From assembly GCA_040391785.1 (NCBI GenBank), contig JBEBXH010000014.1:25160-89159 (forward strand): DNA of 64,000 bases, written 5' to 3'. The stretch's first letter is position 1, and each line of letters starts with the position of its first letter. Below the pieces are notes generated by a model. That model was not told where the DNA came from. It saw only the letters and a list, made by a program, of their open reading frames with translations, and searched no databases. Of the stretch, positions 33,942-42,194 are shown in pieces. Origin of the DNA: UBA5239 sp040391785 (GTDB taxonomy: Bacteria > Verrucomicrobiota > Lentisphaeria > Victivallales > Victivallaceae). Made by a program: the position numbers and the translations under genes.

Positions 33942-34859
33942 ATGAGAGTATTGATTACCGGTGGAGCCGGATTTATTGGAAGTCATATCGTGGAACATTT
34001 CCAGGGGAAAGCAGAAGTACGGGTGCTCGACAGTTTGCGCTCAGGGTACCGCCGCAATTTGGATGGATTCGAAGTGGAATTTATCGAGGGGGATATCTGC
34101 GACCGCGAGGCCGTTCGCAAGGCCATGCAGGGCGTTGATTATGTGTTTCATCTGGCCGCGATGATCAGCGTGCCGGAATCGATGTTCAAGCCGATCGAAT
34201 GCGCCGATATCAACGTCAAGGGTATGCTGATCGTGCTCGAAGAAGCCGCCGCGGCCGGGGTCAAAAAACTGTGTTTCAGTACCAGTGCTGCGATCTATGG
34301 CGACAACCCTGTCATGCCGAAACGCGAAGAGATGTTCCCCGAGCCGAAAAGCCCGTACGCGATCACCAAGCTCGACGGCGAATATTATTGCAATATGTTC
34401 ACCCGCGAAGGCAAGCTCCAGACCGCCTGCCTGCGTTATTTCAACGTGTTCGGGCCGCGTCAGGATCCGAAAAGCGCCTACGCCGCCGCGATTCCGATCT
34501 TCACCTCCAAGGCCGTGGCCGGTGAAGATATTACCGTTTATGGCGATGGCGAGCAGACCCGCGACTTCATCTATGTGAAAGACATCGTGGCGGCCAACGT
34601 TTACATGGCCACCCATGAATACACCGGCGTCTACAACGTGGCCTATGGCGGCCGCGTCTCCATCAACGACCTGGTGAACAAGATCAAGGCCGAAGTCGGT
34701 TCCAGCTCCAAGGTGATCCATCTGCCGGAGCGCGCGGGCGACGTCAAGCACTCGCAGGCTGCAATCGACAAGCTCAACGCCACCGGCTTCAAGCCCACCA
34801 GCGATTTCGACGCCGGGCTGGCCGCCACCATCGCCTATTTCAAGAACCTTAAAAAATAA
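33942..34859 (+). CDS. NAD-dependent sugar-nucleotide epimerase (UDP-hexose 4-epimerase type)
   Basis: 305 aa with AAGGAG upstream. MRVLITGGAGFIGSHIVEHF is the NAD-binding Rossmann motif, FSTSAAIYGDN carries the catalytic Ser/Thr region, and YAITK (Tyr139, Lys143) is the short-chain dehydrogenase active site. RYFNVFGPRQDP resembles the WbpP/GalE UDP-HexNAc epimerases. It would interconvert UDP-GlcNAc and UDP-GalNAc (or UDP-Glc/Gal), fitting the kinase and nucleotidyltransferase upstream. Confidence 0.87.
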   Translation: MRVLITGGAGFIGSHIVEHFQGKAEVRVLDSLRSGYRRNLDGFEVEFIEGDICDREAVRKAMQGVDYVFHLAAMISVPESMFKPIECADINVKGMLIVLEEAAAAGVKKLCFSTSAAIYGDNPVMPKREEMFPEPKSPYAITKLDGEYYCNMFTREGKLQTACLRYFNVFGPRQDPKSAYAAAIPIFTSKAVAGEDITVYGDGEQTRDFIYVKDIVAANVYMATHEYTGVYNVAYGGRVSINDLVNKIKAEVGSSSKVIHLPERAGDVKHSQAAIDKLNATGFKPTSDFDAGLAATIAYFKNLKK

Positions 34860-34873
34860 AGGAAGTCCCGAAA

Positions 34874-35659
34874 ATGGAAGTAATCATCAGACCCAATGCC
34901 GAGTCAGCCGTCAAGCTGACTGCGAAACTCATTGCCGACGCCCTGCGCGCCAAGCCCAACACCAACCTCGGTCTGGCCACCGGCCGCACCATGGAAGCCC
35001 TCTACGGCGAACTCAGCCGCATGTGCAAGGAAGAAGAGCTCGACTTCTCGCTGGTCAAGACCTTCAACCTCGACGAATACATCGGGCTCCCGGCGGAAAA
35101 CATCAATTCGTACCGCTATTACATGAACTATCACCTGTTCAATAACATCAACATCGATATGCGCAATACCAATCTGCCGGACGGCATGGCCAAGGACGTC
35201 GCGGCCGAGGGCCCCCGTTACGAAGAAGCAATCGCGCATGCCGGCGGCATCGACATCCAGCTGCTGGGCATTGGCCGCGACGGTCATATCGGCTTCAACG
35301 AGCCGCTTTCTTCGCTGACCAGCCGTACCCGCGCCAAATCCCTGACGCCGGAAACCTACGCGCAGAATTCGCCGCTTTTTGAAAATCCGGCCGATATGCC
35401 GAAGCGCGCCTTCACCATGGGCGTGGGCACCATCATGGACGCCCGCCGCGTGCTGATGCTGGTCACCGGCGCAGAAAAGGCTGACATTTTCGCCAAGGCC
35501 ATCGAAGGCCCGGTGACCTCCATGATCAGCGCCACCGCGCTGCAGATGCACCGCAACACGGTCGTGATTTGTGACGAAGCTGCTGCCAAGCACCTGACCG
35601 GTCGCGAATATTACGACTTCATTTTTGCCAACGAACCCCATTGGGCCTCGTACCGGTAA
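34874..35659 (+). CDS. nagB: Glucosamine-6-phosphate deaminase
   Basis: 261 aa. LGLATGRTMEALYGEL, VKTFNLDEYIGL (proton-acceptor Asp region) and LLGIGRDGHIGFNEP are diagnostic for NagB, and the length is typical. It converts glucosamine-6-phosphate to fructose-6-phosphate and ammonia, the exit step to glycolysis. No nagA deacetylase is in the window. It is the last gene of the operon, 14 bp after the epimerase, and a strong terminator follows. Confidence 0.95.
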   Translation: MEVIIRPNAESAVKLTAKLIADALRAKPNTNLGLATGRTMEALYGELSRMCKEEELDFSLVKTFNLDEYIGLPAENINSYRYYMNYHLFNNINIDMRNTNLPDGMAKDVAAEGPRYEEAIAHAGGIDIQLLGIGRDGHIGFNEPLSSLTSRTRAKSLTPETYAQNSPLFENPADMPKRAFTMGVGTIMDARRVLMLVTGAEKADIFAKAIEGPVTSMISATALQMHRNTVVICDEAAAKHLTGREYYDFIFANEPHWASYR

Positions 35660-35690
35660 ATTCAGATCAGCCCCACCCGACTGATCCTCC

Positions 35691-35723
35691 CCGCCCGGTT
35701 TCTCCCGCCGGGCGGTTTTTTTT
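35691..35723 (+). terminator. Intrinsic terminator of the amino-sugar operon
   Basis: Stem CCGCCCGG (35691-35698) with CCGGGCGG (35708-35715), loop 9, followed by eight T (35716-35723). Confidence 0.93.
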
Positions 35724-35729
35724 GTTTTT

Positions 35730-35966
35730 GGACAACATGGACATTATGGACATTATGGACAGCGTTTTAGCTCATTTGGGGCTGTTTATAAGGTTTGGCG
35801 ACGGCAAGCCCCAGCCGAGCAGCGCAGCCCGCCGCATAGCCTATGCTCCACCTATTACAGCGGTAAACGATACCAGAAATCCACCGCCGAATATCGCCGC
35901 CGCTTCCGCAGCCTGAGCCTATAAAAATAGGACACAGAGGACGGATAGGACAAATAGGAAAGGGAC
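35730..35966. repeat. Iterated-array pair B (9-bp period, direct)
   Basis: Left array: GGAC at 35730, 35739, 35748, 35757. Right array: GGAC at 35930, 35939, 35948 and GGAA at 35957. The two arrays are in the same orientation and exactly 200 bp apart. The core (35763-35925) holds an open but startless frame ending TAA near 35924, which could be a fragment of a former coding sequence; I do not recognise it. Confidence 0.88.
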
Positions 35967-35983
35967 AGAATCCCATTAATTTT

Positions 35984-36009
35984 CAATTCTCAATTGTCAA
36001 TTTTCAATT
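35984..36009. repeat. Heptamer array adjoining pair B
   Basis: CAATT begins at 35984, 35991, 35998 and 36005 (exact 7-bp period, four units). The units match the array that flanks the four-helix gene at 33.4-33.9 kb. Confidence 0.88.
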
Positions 36010-36046
36010 AAAAAAAATCCCGGCGGGGCGAACCCAGCCGGGATTT
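36010..36046 (-). terminator. Intrinsic terminator of the sodium-pump decarboxylase operon
   Basis: Stem AAATCCCGGC (36015-36024) with GCCGGGATTT (36037-36046), loop 12. On the minus strand a run of T (36017-36010) follows. Confidence 0.9.
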
Positions 36047-36067
36047 GAATTTTGTCTGCGGATAGGT

Positions 36068-37657
36068 TTATCCGAGCGCCTGGAAGAGTACGCCCGCGGC
36101 TACCGCCGAACCGATCACGCCGGCCACGTTCGGGCCCATCGCGTGCATCAGCAGGAAGTTGTGCGGATCATATTCCTGACCGACCTTGTTGGACACACGG
36201 GCGGCCATCGGCACCGCCGACACACCGGCCGAACCGATCAACGGATTGATCTTATAGCCGGAGAGACGGCACATGACCTTGCCGAGGCATACGCCGCCGG
36301 CGGTACTCAGCGCAAAGGCGAAGCAGCCGAGAACCAGAATCCCGATCGTTTCCAGGTTCAGGAACTGGTCGGCGGAGAGCTTGGAGCCGACGCAGAGACC
36401 CAGGAAGATCGTTACGGTGTTCATCAGGGCATTGGAGCCGGTGTCGACCAGACGGCCGACCACGCCGCTTTCTTTCATCAGGTTACCGAGCATCAGCATA
36501 CCGATCAGCGGAGCGGCATCCGGCAGGAGCAGCGCGCAGAGGAGGATGATAATGACCGGGAAACAGATTTTTTCCAGTTTGGAGACATGGCGCAGCTGGC
36601 TCATGCGGACCATCTTTTCTTTCTTGGAGGTCAGGGCGCGCATGATCGGGGGCTGAATGATCGGCACCAGGGCCATGTAGGAGTAGGCGGCCACGGCAAT
36701 CGCGCCGAGGAGACGGGGCGAGAGCTTGGAGGTCAGCCAGATGGCGGTCGGGCCGTCGGCGCCGCCGATGATCCCGATGGAGGCGGCATCACGCAGCGAG
36801 AAGTTGATGGTGTCGCCGGTGGCCACGGTCAGGATCAGCGCGCCGATCAAGGCGCCGAAAATACCGACCTGGGCGGCAGCGCCGAGGAGTGCGGTCTTCG
36901 GGTTGGCGATCAGCGGACCGAAGTCCGTCATGGCGCCTACACCGAGGAAAATGATCAGCGGGAACACCCCGGTGGCGATCCCGACATAATACGTCATGCC
37001 GAGCAGTCCGTTGGGGCCGGCAATTCCGGCCAGCGGAATGTTGGAGAGAATGGCGCCCGCGCCGATCGGCAGCAGCAGCAACGGCTCAAAGCCCTTGAAG
37101 ATGGCCAGTCCAATCAGCAGGATGCCGACCATGATCATGATCAGCTTGCCGACGCCGAGGTTCCAGGTCTTGGCGACATTGGACGACATGGTCTGCTTGT
37201 AGATGTCATAGATACCGGTACTCTGCCAGAGGCCCTTGAAGAGGACCGAGAAGCTTTCCAGTCGCTGGACCTCAGCGTTGGCCGCCACCGAGTCGTGCGA
37301 AAGCAGCGTCGGCTTCATGGTGAAAAGGACGGTGCCTTTTTTGATGATCGCGGAAGGATAAATCACATCCTTGTCAATAGCGACAACATTGCAGGAGACG
37401 CCGAGGCGGACTTCCGCTTTGCTGCGGCCGGGGATCGAGAGAACCATGGCTTTGTAGTTGCTGTTGAAATGAGCCGTAGTCAGGTTCATTTCATAAACCG
37501 TAGCATCGGTATCCCAGTCATAGACATAGGTGATGGTGCCGTCGACATTTTTCACTTCACGGAAGATGTCTTTGCTTTCGCCGGGGGCCTGCGCGAAAAC
37601 TCCGCAGCACCCGACCGTCAGCAGCAACATCGTGACGAACGTTTTTATTTTAAACAT
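36068..37657 (-). CDS. Sodium-translocating decarboxylase beta subunit, N-terminally extended
   Basis: 529 aa. From about residue 150 onward it is the polytopic Na+-pump subunit: GLAIFKGFEPLLLLPIGAGA, GVGAMTDFGPLIANP, DAASIGIIGGADGPTAIW (Na+ site region) and AARVSNKVGQEYDPHNFLLM with MHAMGPNVAGVIGSAVAAG. It couples decarboxylation of carboxybiotin to outward sodium transport. The extension of about 150 residues begins with a signal-like segment (KTFVTMLLLTVGCCGVFA) and contains a beta-rich region not found in the usual 375-430 residue OadB/GcdB. The gene is last in birA-gamma-alpha-beta. Whether the substrate is oxaloacetate, methylmalonyl-CoA or glutaconyl-CoA depends on the alpha subunit, which favours oxaloacetate. 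Confidence 0.9.
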   Translation of the reverse strand: MFKIKTFVTMLLLTVGCCGVFAQAPGESKDIFREVKNVDGTITYVYDWDTDATVYEMNLTTAHFNSNYKAMVLSIPGRSKAEVRLGVSCNVVAIDKDVIYPSAIIKKGTVLFTMKPTLLSHDSVAANAEVQRLESFSVLFKGLWQSTGIYDIYKQTMSSNVAKTWNLGVGKLIMIMVGILLIGLAIFKGFEPLLLLPIGAGAILSNIPLAGIAGPNGLLGMTYYVGIATGVFPLIIFLGVGAMTDFGPLIANPKTALLGAAAQVGIFGALIGALILTVATGDTINFSLRDAASIGIIGGADGPTAIWLTSKLSPRLLGAIAVAAYSYMALVPIIQPPIMRALTSKKEKMVRMSQLRHVSKLEKICFPVIIILLCALLLPDAAPLIGMLMLGNLMKESGVVGRLVDTGSNALMNTVTIFLGLCVGSKLSADQFLNLETIGILVLGCFAFALSTAGGVCLGKVMCRLSGYKINPLIGSAGVSAVPMAARVSNKVGQEYDPHNFLLMHAMGPNVAGVIGSAVAAGVLFQALG

Positions 37658-37674
37658 TATTTACAACTCCTGAC

Positions 37675-39486
37675 TTAAGAGAGTTCGACCACAGCCTGGC
37701 CGGAAACCACGTTTTCGCCCTGGTTGACCAGAATTTTGCTGACGGTACCGCCCTGCTGGGCCTTGACCTCGATTTCCATTTTCATGGCTTCGATGATGAT
37801 TACGGTCTGGCCTTCGCTCACGCTGTCGCCTTCGCTGACCACGATCTTGAAGATCGAGCCGGGCATCGGGGAAACGACGTTGTGCGCATCGCCGCTGGCT
37901 GCCGGAGCCGTGGAAGTCGCAGCAGCAGCACCCGCGGAGGCGCCGACCTTGAAGGTCTTGCCGTTGATGGTGACGCTGGCGCCGTCGGCGGAAACCTGGG
38001 CGTTGTAGTTCTGGCCGTCGACGTTGACGGTGTAGCTGCCGCTTTCGGATTTGGCGGCGCCTTCGGTCTTGGCGGCCTTTTCTTCGGTCACGTAACGAAT
38101 GCCGAACGGGGCGTTGCCCTTCAGGAATTCGAGACCTTTTTCGCCGCAGGAGGCCACGATGAAGATGTTTTCATCGGTGGTCGGAAGCTTGTTGTCTTCG
38201 AGCAATTTCTTGTTCGGGGCGATGCCCAGCTTCGGGTTGCGGTCGTTGATGTCGTGCACATCTTCGGTGGTCGGCTGCAGATTGAGCTGCTCGGACGCGA
38301 TCTTGACGATTTCAGCATCCGGGGTGGCCGGGGTGTGGCCGAAGTAGCCGAGGACCATTTTGCCGTAGCCTTCGTTGATCTTGGCCCATTTGCCGACGGT
38401 GGCGTTCAGGTAGGCCTGCTGGAAGTAGAACTGGGAAACCGGAGTCACGGAGGTACCGAAACCGCCGCGGCGGACCACTTCTTCCATTTCCACGATGACT
38501 TTGTCATAGAGGTGGAGCGTACCGGTATCGCGCATCATCTGGGTGTTGGCGGTCAGGGCGCCGCCCGGCATCGGGGAATAGATGATCATCGGGCTGACAG
38601 TGGTGGATTCTGGCGGCATGTAGTATTTGGAGAGGCAGTCGGCGAAGACGTTTTCGGCTTCGAGAACTTTCTTCGGATCGATATCGAGGCAGTAATCGGT
38701 GCCTTTCAGACGGCGCCAGAAGGTCAGGATGTCGACTTCGCAGGTGCCGCCGCTGAGCGGGGCCATGGCCAGGTCGACGCAGTCCGCGCCGGCTTCGATG
38801 GCCGCGAAGTTGCAGGAAACGGCCAACCCGGCGGTTTCGTGCGTATGGAAATGAATCGGCACATCGTTGCCGAGGAGTTTGCGGGCGCCCTTGATGGTTT
38901 CATAAACCACCGACGGCACGGCTGTGCCGGAAGCGTCTTTGAAAGCCACGCTCTTGTACGGGATACCGGCGTCGAGAATCTTTTTCAGCGTATCGATATA
39001 AAATTCGGCGGAGTGCGGGTAGCCTTCATCGGAACCGGGGGGCAGACCCATCAGCGTCACGGTGACCTGGTGGTTCAGACCGGCTTCGGCGATGCACTTG
39101 CCGGACCAGGCGAGATTACGGACGTCGTTCAGCGCGTCGAAGTTACGGATGGTGGATACGCCGTGCTTGGCGAAAGTGGTGGCGTGCAGTTTGATGATGT
39201 CGCGGGACTGGGAAATCAGACCGACCACGTTCGCACCGCGGGAGAGGGTCTGCAGGTCGGCTTTGGGAGCGGCCGCGCGGAAGCGGTCCATCATTTCGTA
39301 GGCGTCTTCCTGGCAATAGAAGTAGAGGCTCTGGAAGCGGGCGCCGCCGCCGATTTCGAAATAATCGAAGCCTGCGTCGCGGGCGGCTTCGAAAGCGGGC
39401 ATGATATCATCGGTTTTAACGCGGGCGCCGAGACAAGACTGGAAGCCATCCCGGAACGAAGTGTCCATGAATCTGATTTTCTTCAT
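37675..39486 (-). CDS. oadA: Oxaloacetate decarboxylase alpha subunit / pyruvate carboxylase subunit B-like
   Basis: 603 aa. The carboxyltransferase TIM barrel starts IRFMDTSFRDGFQSCLGARV and includes VAFKDASGTAVP and IHFHTHETAGLAVS (metal-binding HxH). A central PYC_OADA domain follows, then an Ala/Ser-rich linker and a biotinyl domain with VIIEAMKMEIEV, where Lys569 should carry biotin. It removes the carboxyl group from oxaloacetate onto biotin, and the beta subunit then pumps Na+. The gene is 17 bp upstream of the beta gene. Confidence 0.9.
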   Translation of the reverse strand: MKKIRFMDTSFRDGFQSCLGARVKTDDIMPAFEAARDAGFDYFEIGGGARFQSLYFYCQEDAYEMMDRFRAAAPKADLQTLSRGANVVGLISQSRDIIKLHATTFAKHGVSTIRNFDALNDVRNLAWSGKCIAEAGLNHQVTVTLMGLPPGSDEGYPHSAEFYIDTLKKILDAGIPYKSVAFKDASGTAVPSVVYETIKGARKLLGNDVPIHFHTHETAGLAVSCNFAAIEAGADCVDLAMAPLSGGTCEVDILTFWRRLKGTDYCLDIDPKKVLEAENVFADCLSKYYMPPESTTVSPMIIYSPMPGGALTANTQMMRDTGTLHLYDKVIVEMEEVVRRGGFGTSVTPVSQFYFQQAYLNATVGKWAKINEGYGKMVLGYFGHTPATPDAEIVKIASEQLNLQPTTEDVHDINDRNPKLGIAPNKKLLEDNKLPTTDENIFIVASCGEKGLEFLKGNAPFGIRYVTEEKAAKTEGAAKSESGSYTVNVDGQNYNAQVSADGASVTINGKTFKVGASAGAAAATSTAPAASGDAHNVVSPMPGSIFKIVVSEGDSVSEGQTVIIIEAMKMEIEVKAQQGGTVSKILVNQGENVVSGQAVVELS

Positions 39487-39516
39487 TTATTTTAACCTTC
39501 TTTTGAATGAAAATTT

Positions 39517-39741
39517 TCAGGAATTTTTGTGCAGATGAGCTGCTGCGGCGGCTGCGGCCACCATGCGCTGGTCGATACCGGCCTTCTTCACCGGTTCCTT
39601 CGCAGGCTCTTCGAGCAGGTGTGCAAACGGCGTAACCGCTTTGTGCATCAATTGAATGATGAATACGACCAGTATCAGAAATGCGAATACCGCAAGGAGT
39701 CCGATACCTGCCAACTTGAGACCGTCAAAAACGAGATCCAT
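39517..39741 (-). CDS. Oxaloacetate decarboxylase gamma-chain-like protein
   Basis: 74 aa: a single membrane helix at about residues 9-32 (LAGIGLLAVFAFLILVVFII), then a short Pro/Lys-rich tail ending in an Ala/His stretch (AAAAAAAHLHKNS). Size, topology and position ahead of the alpha gene match OadG, which holds the complex together and may bind zinc through its C-terminal histidines. Confidence 0.82.
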   Translation of the reverse strand: MDLVFDGLKLAGIGLLAVFAFLILVVFIIQLMHKAVTPFAHLLEEPAKEPVKKAGIDQRMVAAAAAAAHLHKNS

Positions 39742-39753
39742 GTTGTCCGTCCT

Positions 39754-40506
39754 TTATGTTAGAGTTATTGACTGTTTTTTTATCCTGATATCGCCGCTGT
39801 AGAACGTGGTACGCTCCCCGCCGCTTTCAAAGACCATTCCCCCTCTGTCATCGAGATCGATCACCGTACCGGACAAGGTACGATTGCCTGTCTCAAGCTC
39901 GATTTGCCGGCCGATCAGCAGATTTTCTCTGCGCCATTGACGGTACAAATCCTGAGGGTTCTCAAAGCTGGTAATATAATACTCATTTATGTAAATTGCC
40001 AGCTCATTAACTAATTTTTTGACGTCAAATTTGCGTTTGCTCTCCGCCAGAAACGAGGTTGCGGGCTGATCGATCGCCGCCAGCGCCTCCGGCGGCATAT
40101 TGACATTGACGCCGATTCCGGCCACGATGCCGAGGGGTTGATTGCCCGGCCCGGACTTGATTTCGCCGAGCATGCCGCAGATTTTGCGGTTCTCGCACAG
40201 AACGTCGTTCGGCCACTTGAGCCAGGCGGGAATTTCCGGGGCCACGCTGCGGATCAGCTTGAGCACAGCCAGTGACGAAGCCATGGCGGCATACTGCCAG
40301 TTGTTGTCCGGCAGGTTTTTCATGATGAAACTGGCGTAAATATTTTCGTCCGGCGGCGAAATCCAGTGGCGGTTCAAGCGTCCGCGCCCCGCCGTCTGCA
40401 TACCGGCCGCCACCAGCGTGGCATCCGGGAACTCATGAAAGAACTCAAGCGCATAACGATTGGTTGAGTCCACTTCGTCTAAATAAATGACATGAGGTTC
40501 ATTCAT
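39754..40506 (-). CDS. birA: Biotin-[protein] ligase
   Basis: 250 aa from the ATG at 40506, the point where homology starts (MNEPHVIYLDEVDSTNRYAL); the upstream frame of 20 residues is unlikely to be used. AAGMQTAGRGRLNRHWISPP contains the GRGR-type biotinoyl-AMP binding loop, and LKWPNDVLCENRKICGMLGE carries the catalytic Lys. It attaches biotin to acceptor lysines, here at least OadA Lys569 and AccB Lys120. There is no N-terminal DNA-binding domain, so it is not a BirA-type repressor. It stops 12 bp before oadG, in the same operon. Confidence 0.92.
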   Translation of the reverse strand: MNEPHVIYLDEVDSTNRYALEFFHEFPDATLVAAGMQTAGRGRLNRHWISPPDENIYASFIMKNLPDNNWQYAAMASSLAVLKLIRSVAPEIPAWLKWPNDVLCENRKICGMLGEIKSGPGNQPLGIVAGIGVNVNMPPEALAAIDQPATSFLAESKRKFDVKKLVNELAIYINEYYITSFENPQDLYRQWRRENLLIGRQIELETGNRTLSGTVIDLDDRGGMVFESGGERTTFYSGDIRIKKQSITLT

Positions 40507-40634
40507 GGTATATTTTCTCGAATAAATAAAATTATATAAATATACCCGGAAATTCCCTGAATTCAAGTACGAAAATAATTTTTCGAGCTTAAAATTTCAA
40601 ATTATAGCGGCTTTGTTCTGTCTTCTGGAAGGAT

Positions 40635-40654
40635 GCATTCGTCATCGCTCATCG
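40635..40654. repeat. 20-bp sequence identical to one inside the GH130 gene
   Basis: The 20 bp here recur exactly at 42675-42694, in the same orientation, where they encode part of the GH130-like protein. The rest of the spacer 40507-40681 has no recognisable feature. Confidence 0.7.
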
Positions 40655-40681
40655 AAAAGTCGCAGCATAGGCTAATGCCAA

Positions 40682-41518
40682 TCATGTATTTTTATACCTT
40701 AAGCGGTAAAAATGATTTACTACCATATCGTCTGGAATGTCGGAACCGTGAGTACCCTCATTTTCGCCAATATCATGCGCACCGTGATCGGGAGCGAATA
40801 CCAGCGTCCGGTCATAGCCGTGCCAAACCCGGTCGGTCAATTCGACGAAATCGAGATACCATTGCAGAGCGCGCCGCATTTTCCCCAGCGAAGCATCCGA
40901 AAATCTGCCGCTTTGGTGAACGCTTTGGTCGTAGGCCCCATCATAGGAAACGATCAGGTCGTAATTCGAATTTTCCAGCAGCAGCCGGGTGTAATGGTTG
41001 ACCTGTTCACTGGTGCGAAATGAAAAATAATCCACCGCACGCTCGCGGAAAACACGATCGATACTGCAATTATTCATGGAGACAATCGCCACCTCTTTTC
41101 CCGCCCCGGCGAAAACATCAAACAATGTTTTTATCCTCAATACCGGTTTTTCATAGCAATGAATACCGTGAACTTCCGGTGCCGCCCCGCTGAAAATCGT
41201 AGCAAAGCAAACCGGGGTCACACTCGGCATGACGGAGGCGGCTTCAAACCGGAAATCGCTGATTGCTTCGATTGGCCGGAAGTCTGCCGGATAATGGCGT
41301 CGCTGAACTTCACCAATGGCGTCTGGGCAGAAAATCAGGATTTTTTGCGACGATGGCTGTTTCGCGATAACCGGCGGTATTGCCCTGGCTTCGCAATCTT
41401 CCGGGAAGTGAAGCCCGGCCAGCGCGCACAGTGTCGGCGTCAAATCTCCAATGGAGTACTGCAGTGCATATTTATGCATCGGGTCGGCAAGTTTACGGGT
41501 CCAAACGGATTCGGGCAT
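40682..41518 (-). CDS. Alkaline-phosphatase-superfamily phosphodiesterase/phosphatase
   Basis: 278 aa. SVMPSVTPVCFATIFSGAAP has the metal-coordinating nucleophile Thr pattern of nucleotide pyrophosphatase/phosphodiesterases, and APDHGAHDIGENEGTHGSDI supplies the C-terminal metal ligands (DHG, and a later HG). It would hydrolyse a phosphate mono- or diester; substrate unknown. There is no signal peptide, and it is shorter than most family members (350-450 aa). It is the last gene of the 40.7-49.1 kb operon, 13 bp after the histidine phosphatase gene. Confidence 0.72.
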   Translation of the reverse strand: MPESVWTRKLADPMHKYALQYSIGDLTPTLCALAGLHFPEDCEARAIPPVIAKQPSSQKILIFCPDAIGEVQRRHYPADFRPIEAISDFRFEAASVMPSVTPVCFATIFSGAAPEVHGIHCYEKPVLRIKTLFDVFAGAGKEVAIVSMNNCSIDRVFRERAVDYFSFRTSEQVNHYTRLLLENSNYDLIVSYDGAYDQSVHQSGRFSDASLGKMRRALQWYLDFVELTDRVWHGYDRTLVFAPDHGAHDIGENEGTHGSDIPDDMVVNHFYRLRYKNT

Positions 41519-41531
41519 ATCTTTCCCTTGC

Positions 41532-42173
41532 TCAAAATGTTATACTGTCGTGGCATCCGGCCCCGGCCAGATGTGAAACGTCGTTCCAGACACATAGTTG
41601 CCAGCCATGAATGTGCCTGAAAAATCGGCTGTAAGAGCCGTTGTCGGTTCGCGGCAGCATATTGCCGCAGACCGGTCCGGTAATATGGCGAAAAATGGCC
41701 CGCATGGTCCCTGCATGCGTCACCAGCAGCAATTTTTGACCGGTGTGCCGTTGTGCCAATTCGTCAAGACATGTGGCGACGCGCCGGTTTAATTCGGCCC
41801 GGCTTTCACCGCCAGGCGCCTGAATATCATTATAATCAAAGTTGAACGACTTGATGAGTTCCTCATATTGCTCTTCCAGTTCGCAACGAGGACGGCCTTC
41901 CAGTTCACCAAGATTCCATTCCCTCAGAGCTGGACAGGGGATAATCTCCATGTTATAATGCGAGGCGATAGCGCCGGCAGTATCCATGGCGCGTGCCAAA
42001 TCGCTGCTGTATATCGCGTCGAAGCGTTCTGCTGCCAGGCGTTGTGCCGCACATTCCGCCTGGCGGATCCCAAGCGCGTCCAGCAAGGTATTGCGCTGGC
42101 CCTGGATGATGCCCTGCCGGTTTTCCATGGTCTGCCCATGGCGGATCAAAATAAATTCAGTATTGGTAGACAT
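41532..42173 (-). CDS. Histidine phosphatase family protein
   Basis: 213 aa. ILIRHGQTMENRQGIIQGQ carries the catalytic His in the RHG motif, and LLLVTHAGTMRAIFRHI the second His. YSSDLARAMDTA and LREWNLGELEG complete the phosphoglycerate-mutase-like fold. It removes phosphate from small molecules, probably a sugar phosphate made by the pathway of this operon. Gap from the GH130 gene is 21 bp. Confidence 0.88.
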   Translation of the reverse strand: MSTNTEFILIRHGQTMENRQGIIQGQRNTLLDALGIRQAECAAQRLAAERFDAIYSSDLARAMDTAGAIASHYNMEIIPCPALREWNLGELEGRPRCELEEQYEELIKSFNFDYNDIQAPGGESRAELNRRVATCLDELAQRHTGQKLLLVTHAGTMRAIFRHITGPVCGNMLPRTDNGSYSRFFRHIHGWQLCVWNDVSHLAGAGCHDSITF

Positions 42174-42194
42174 TGATCGTTTCTGTTATTGTTT

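Noticed and set aside
37882..39495. Plus-strand ORF of 537 aa opposite oadA
   Set aside because: Antisense shadow; the minus frame encodes the carboxyltransferase and biotinyl domains.
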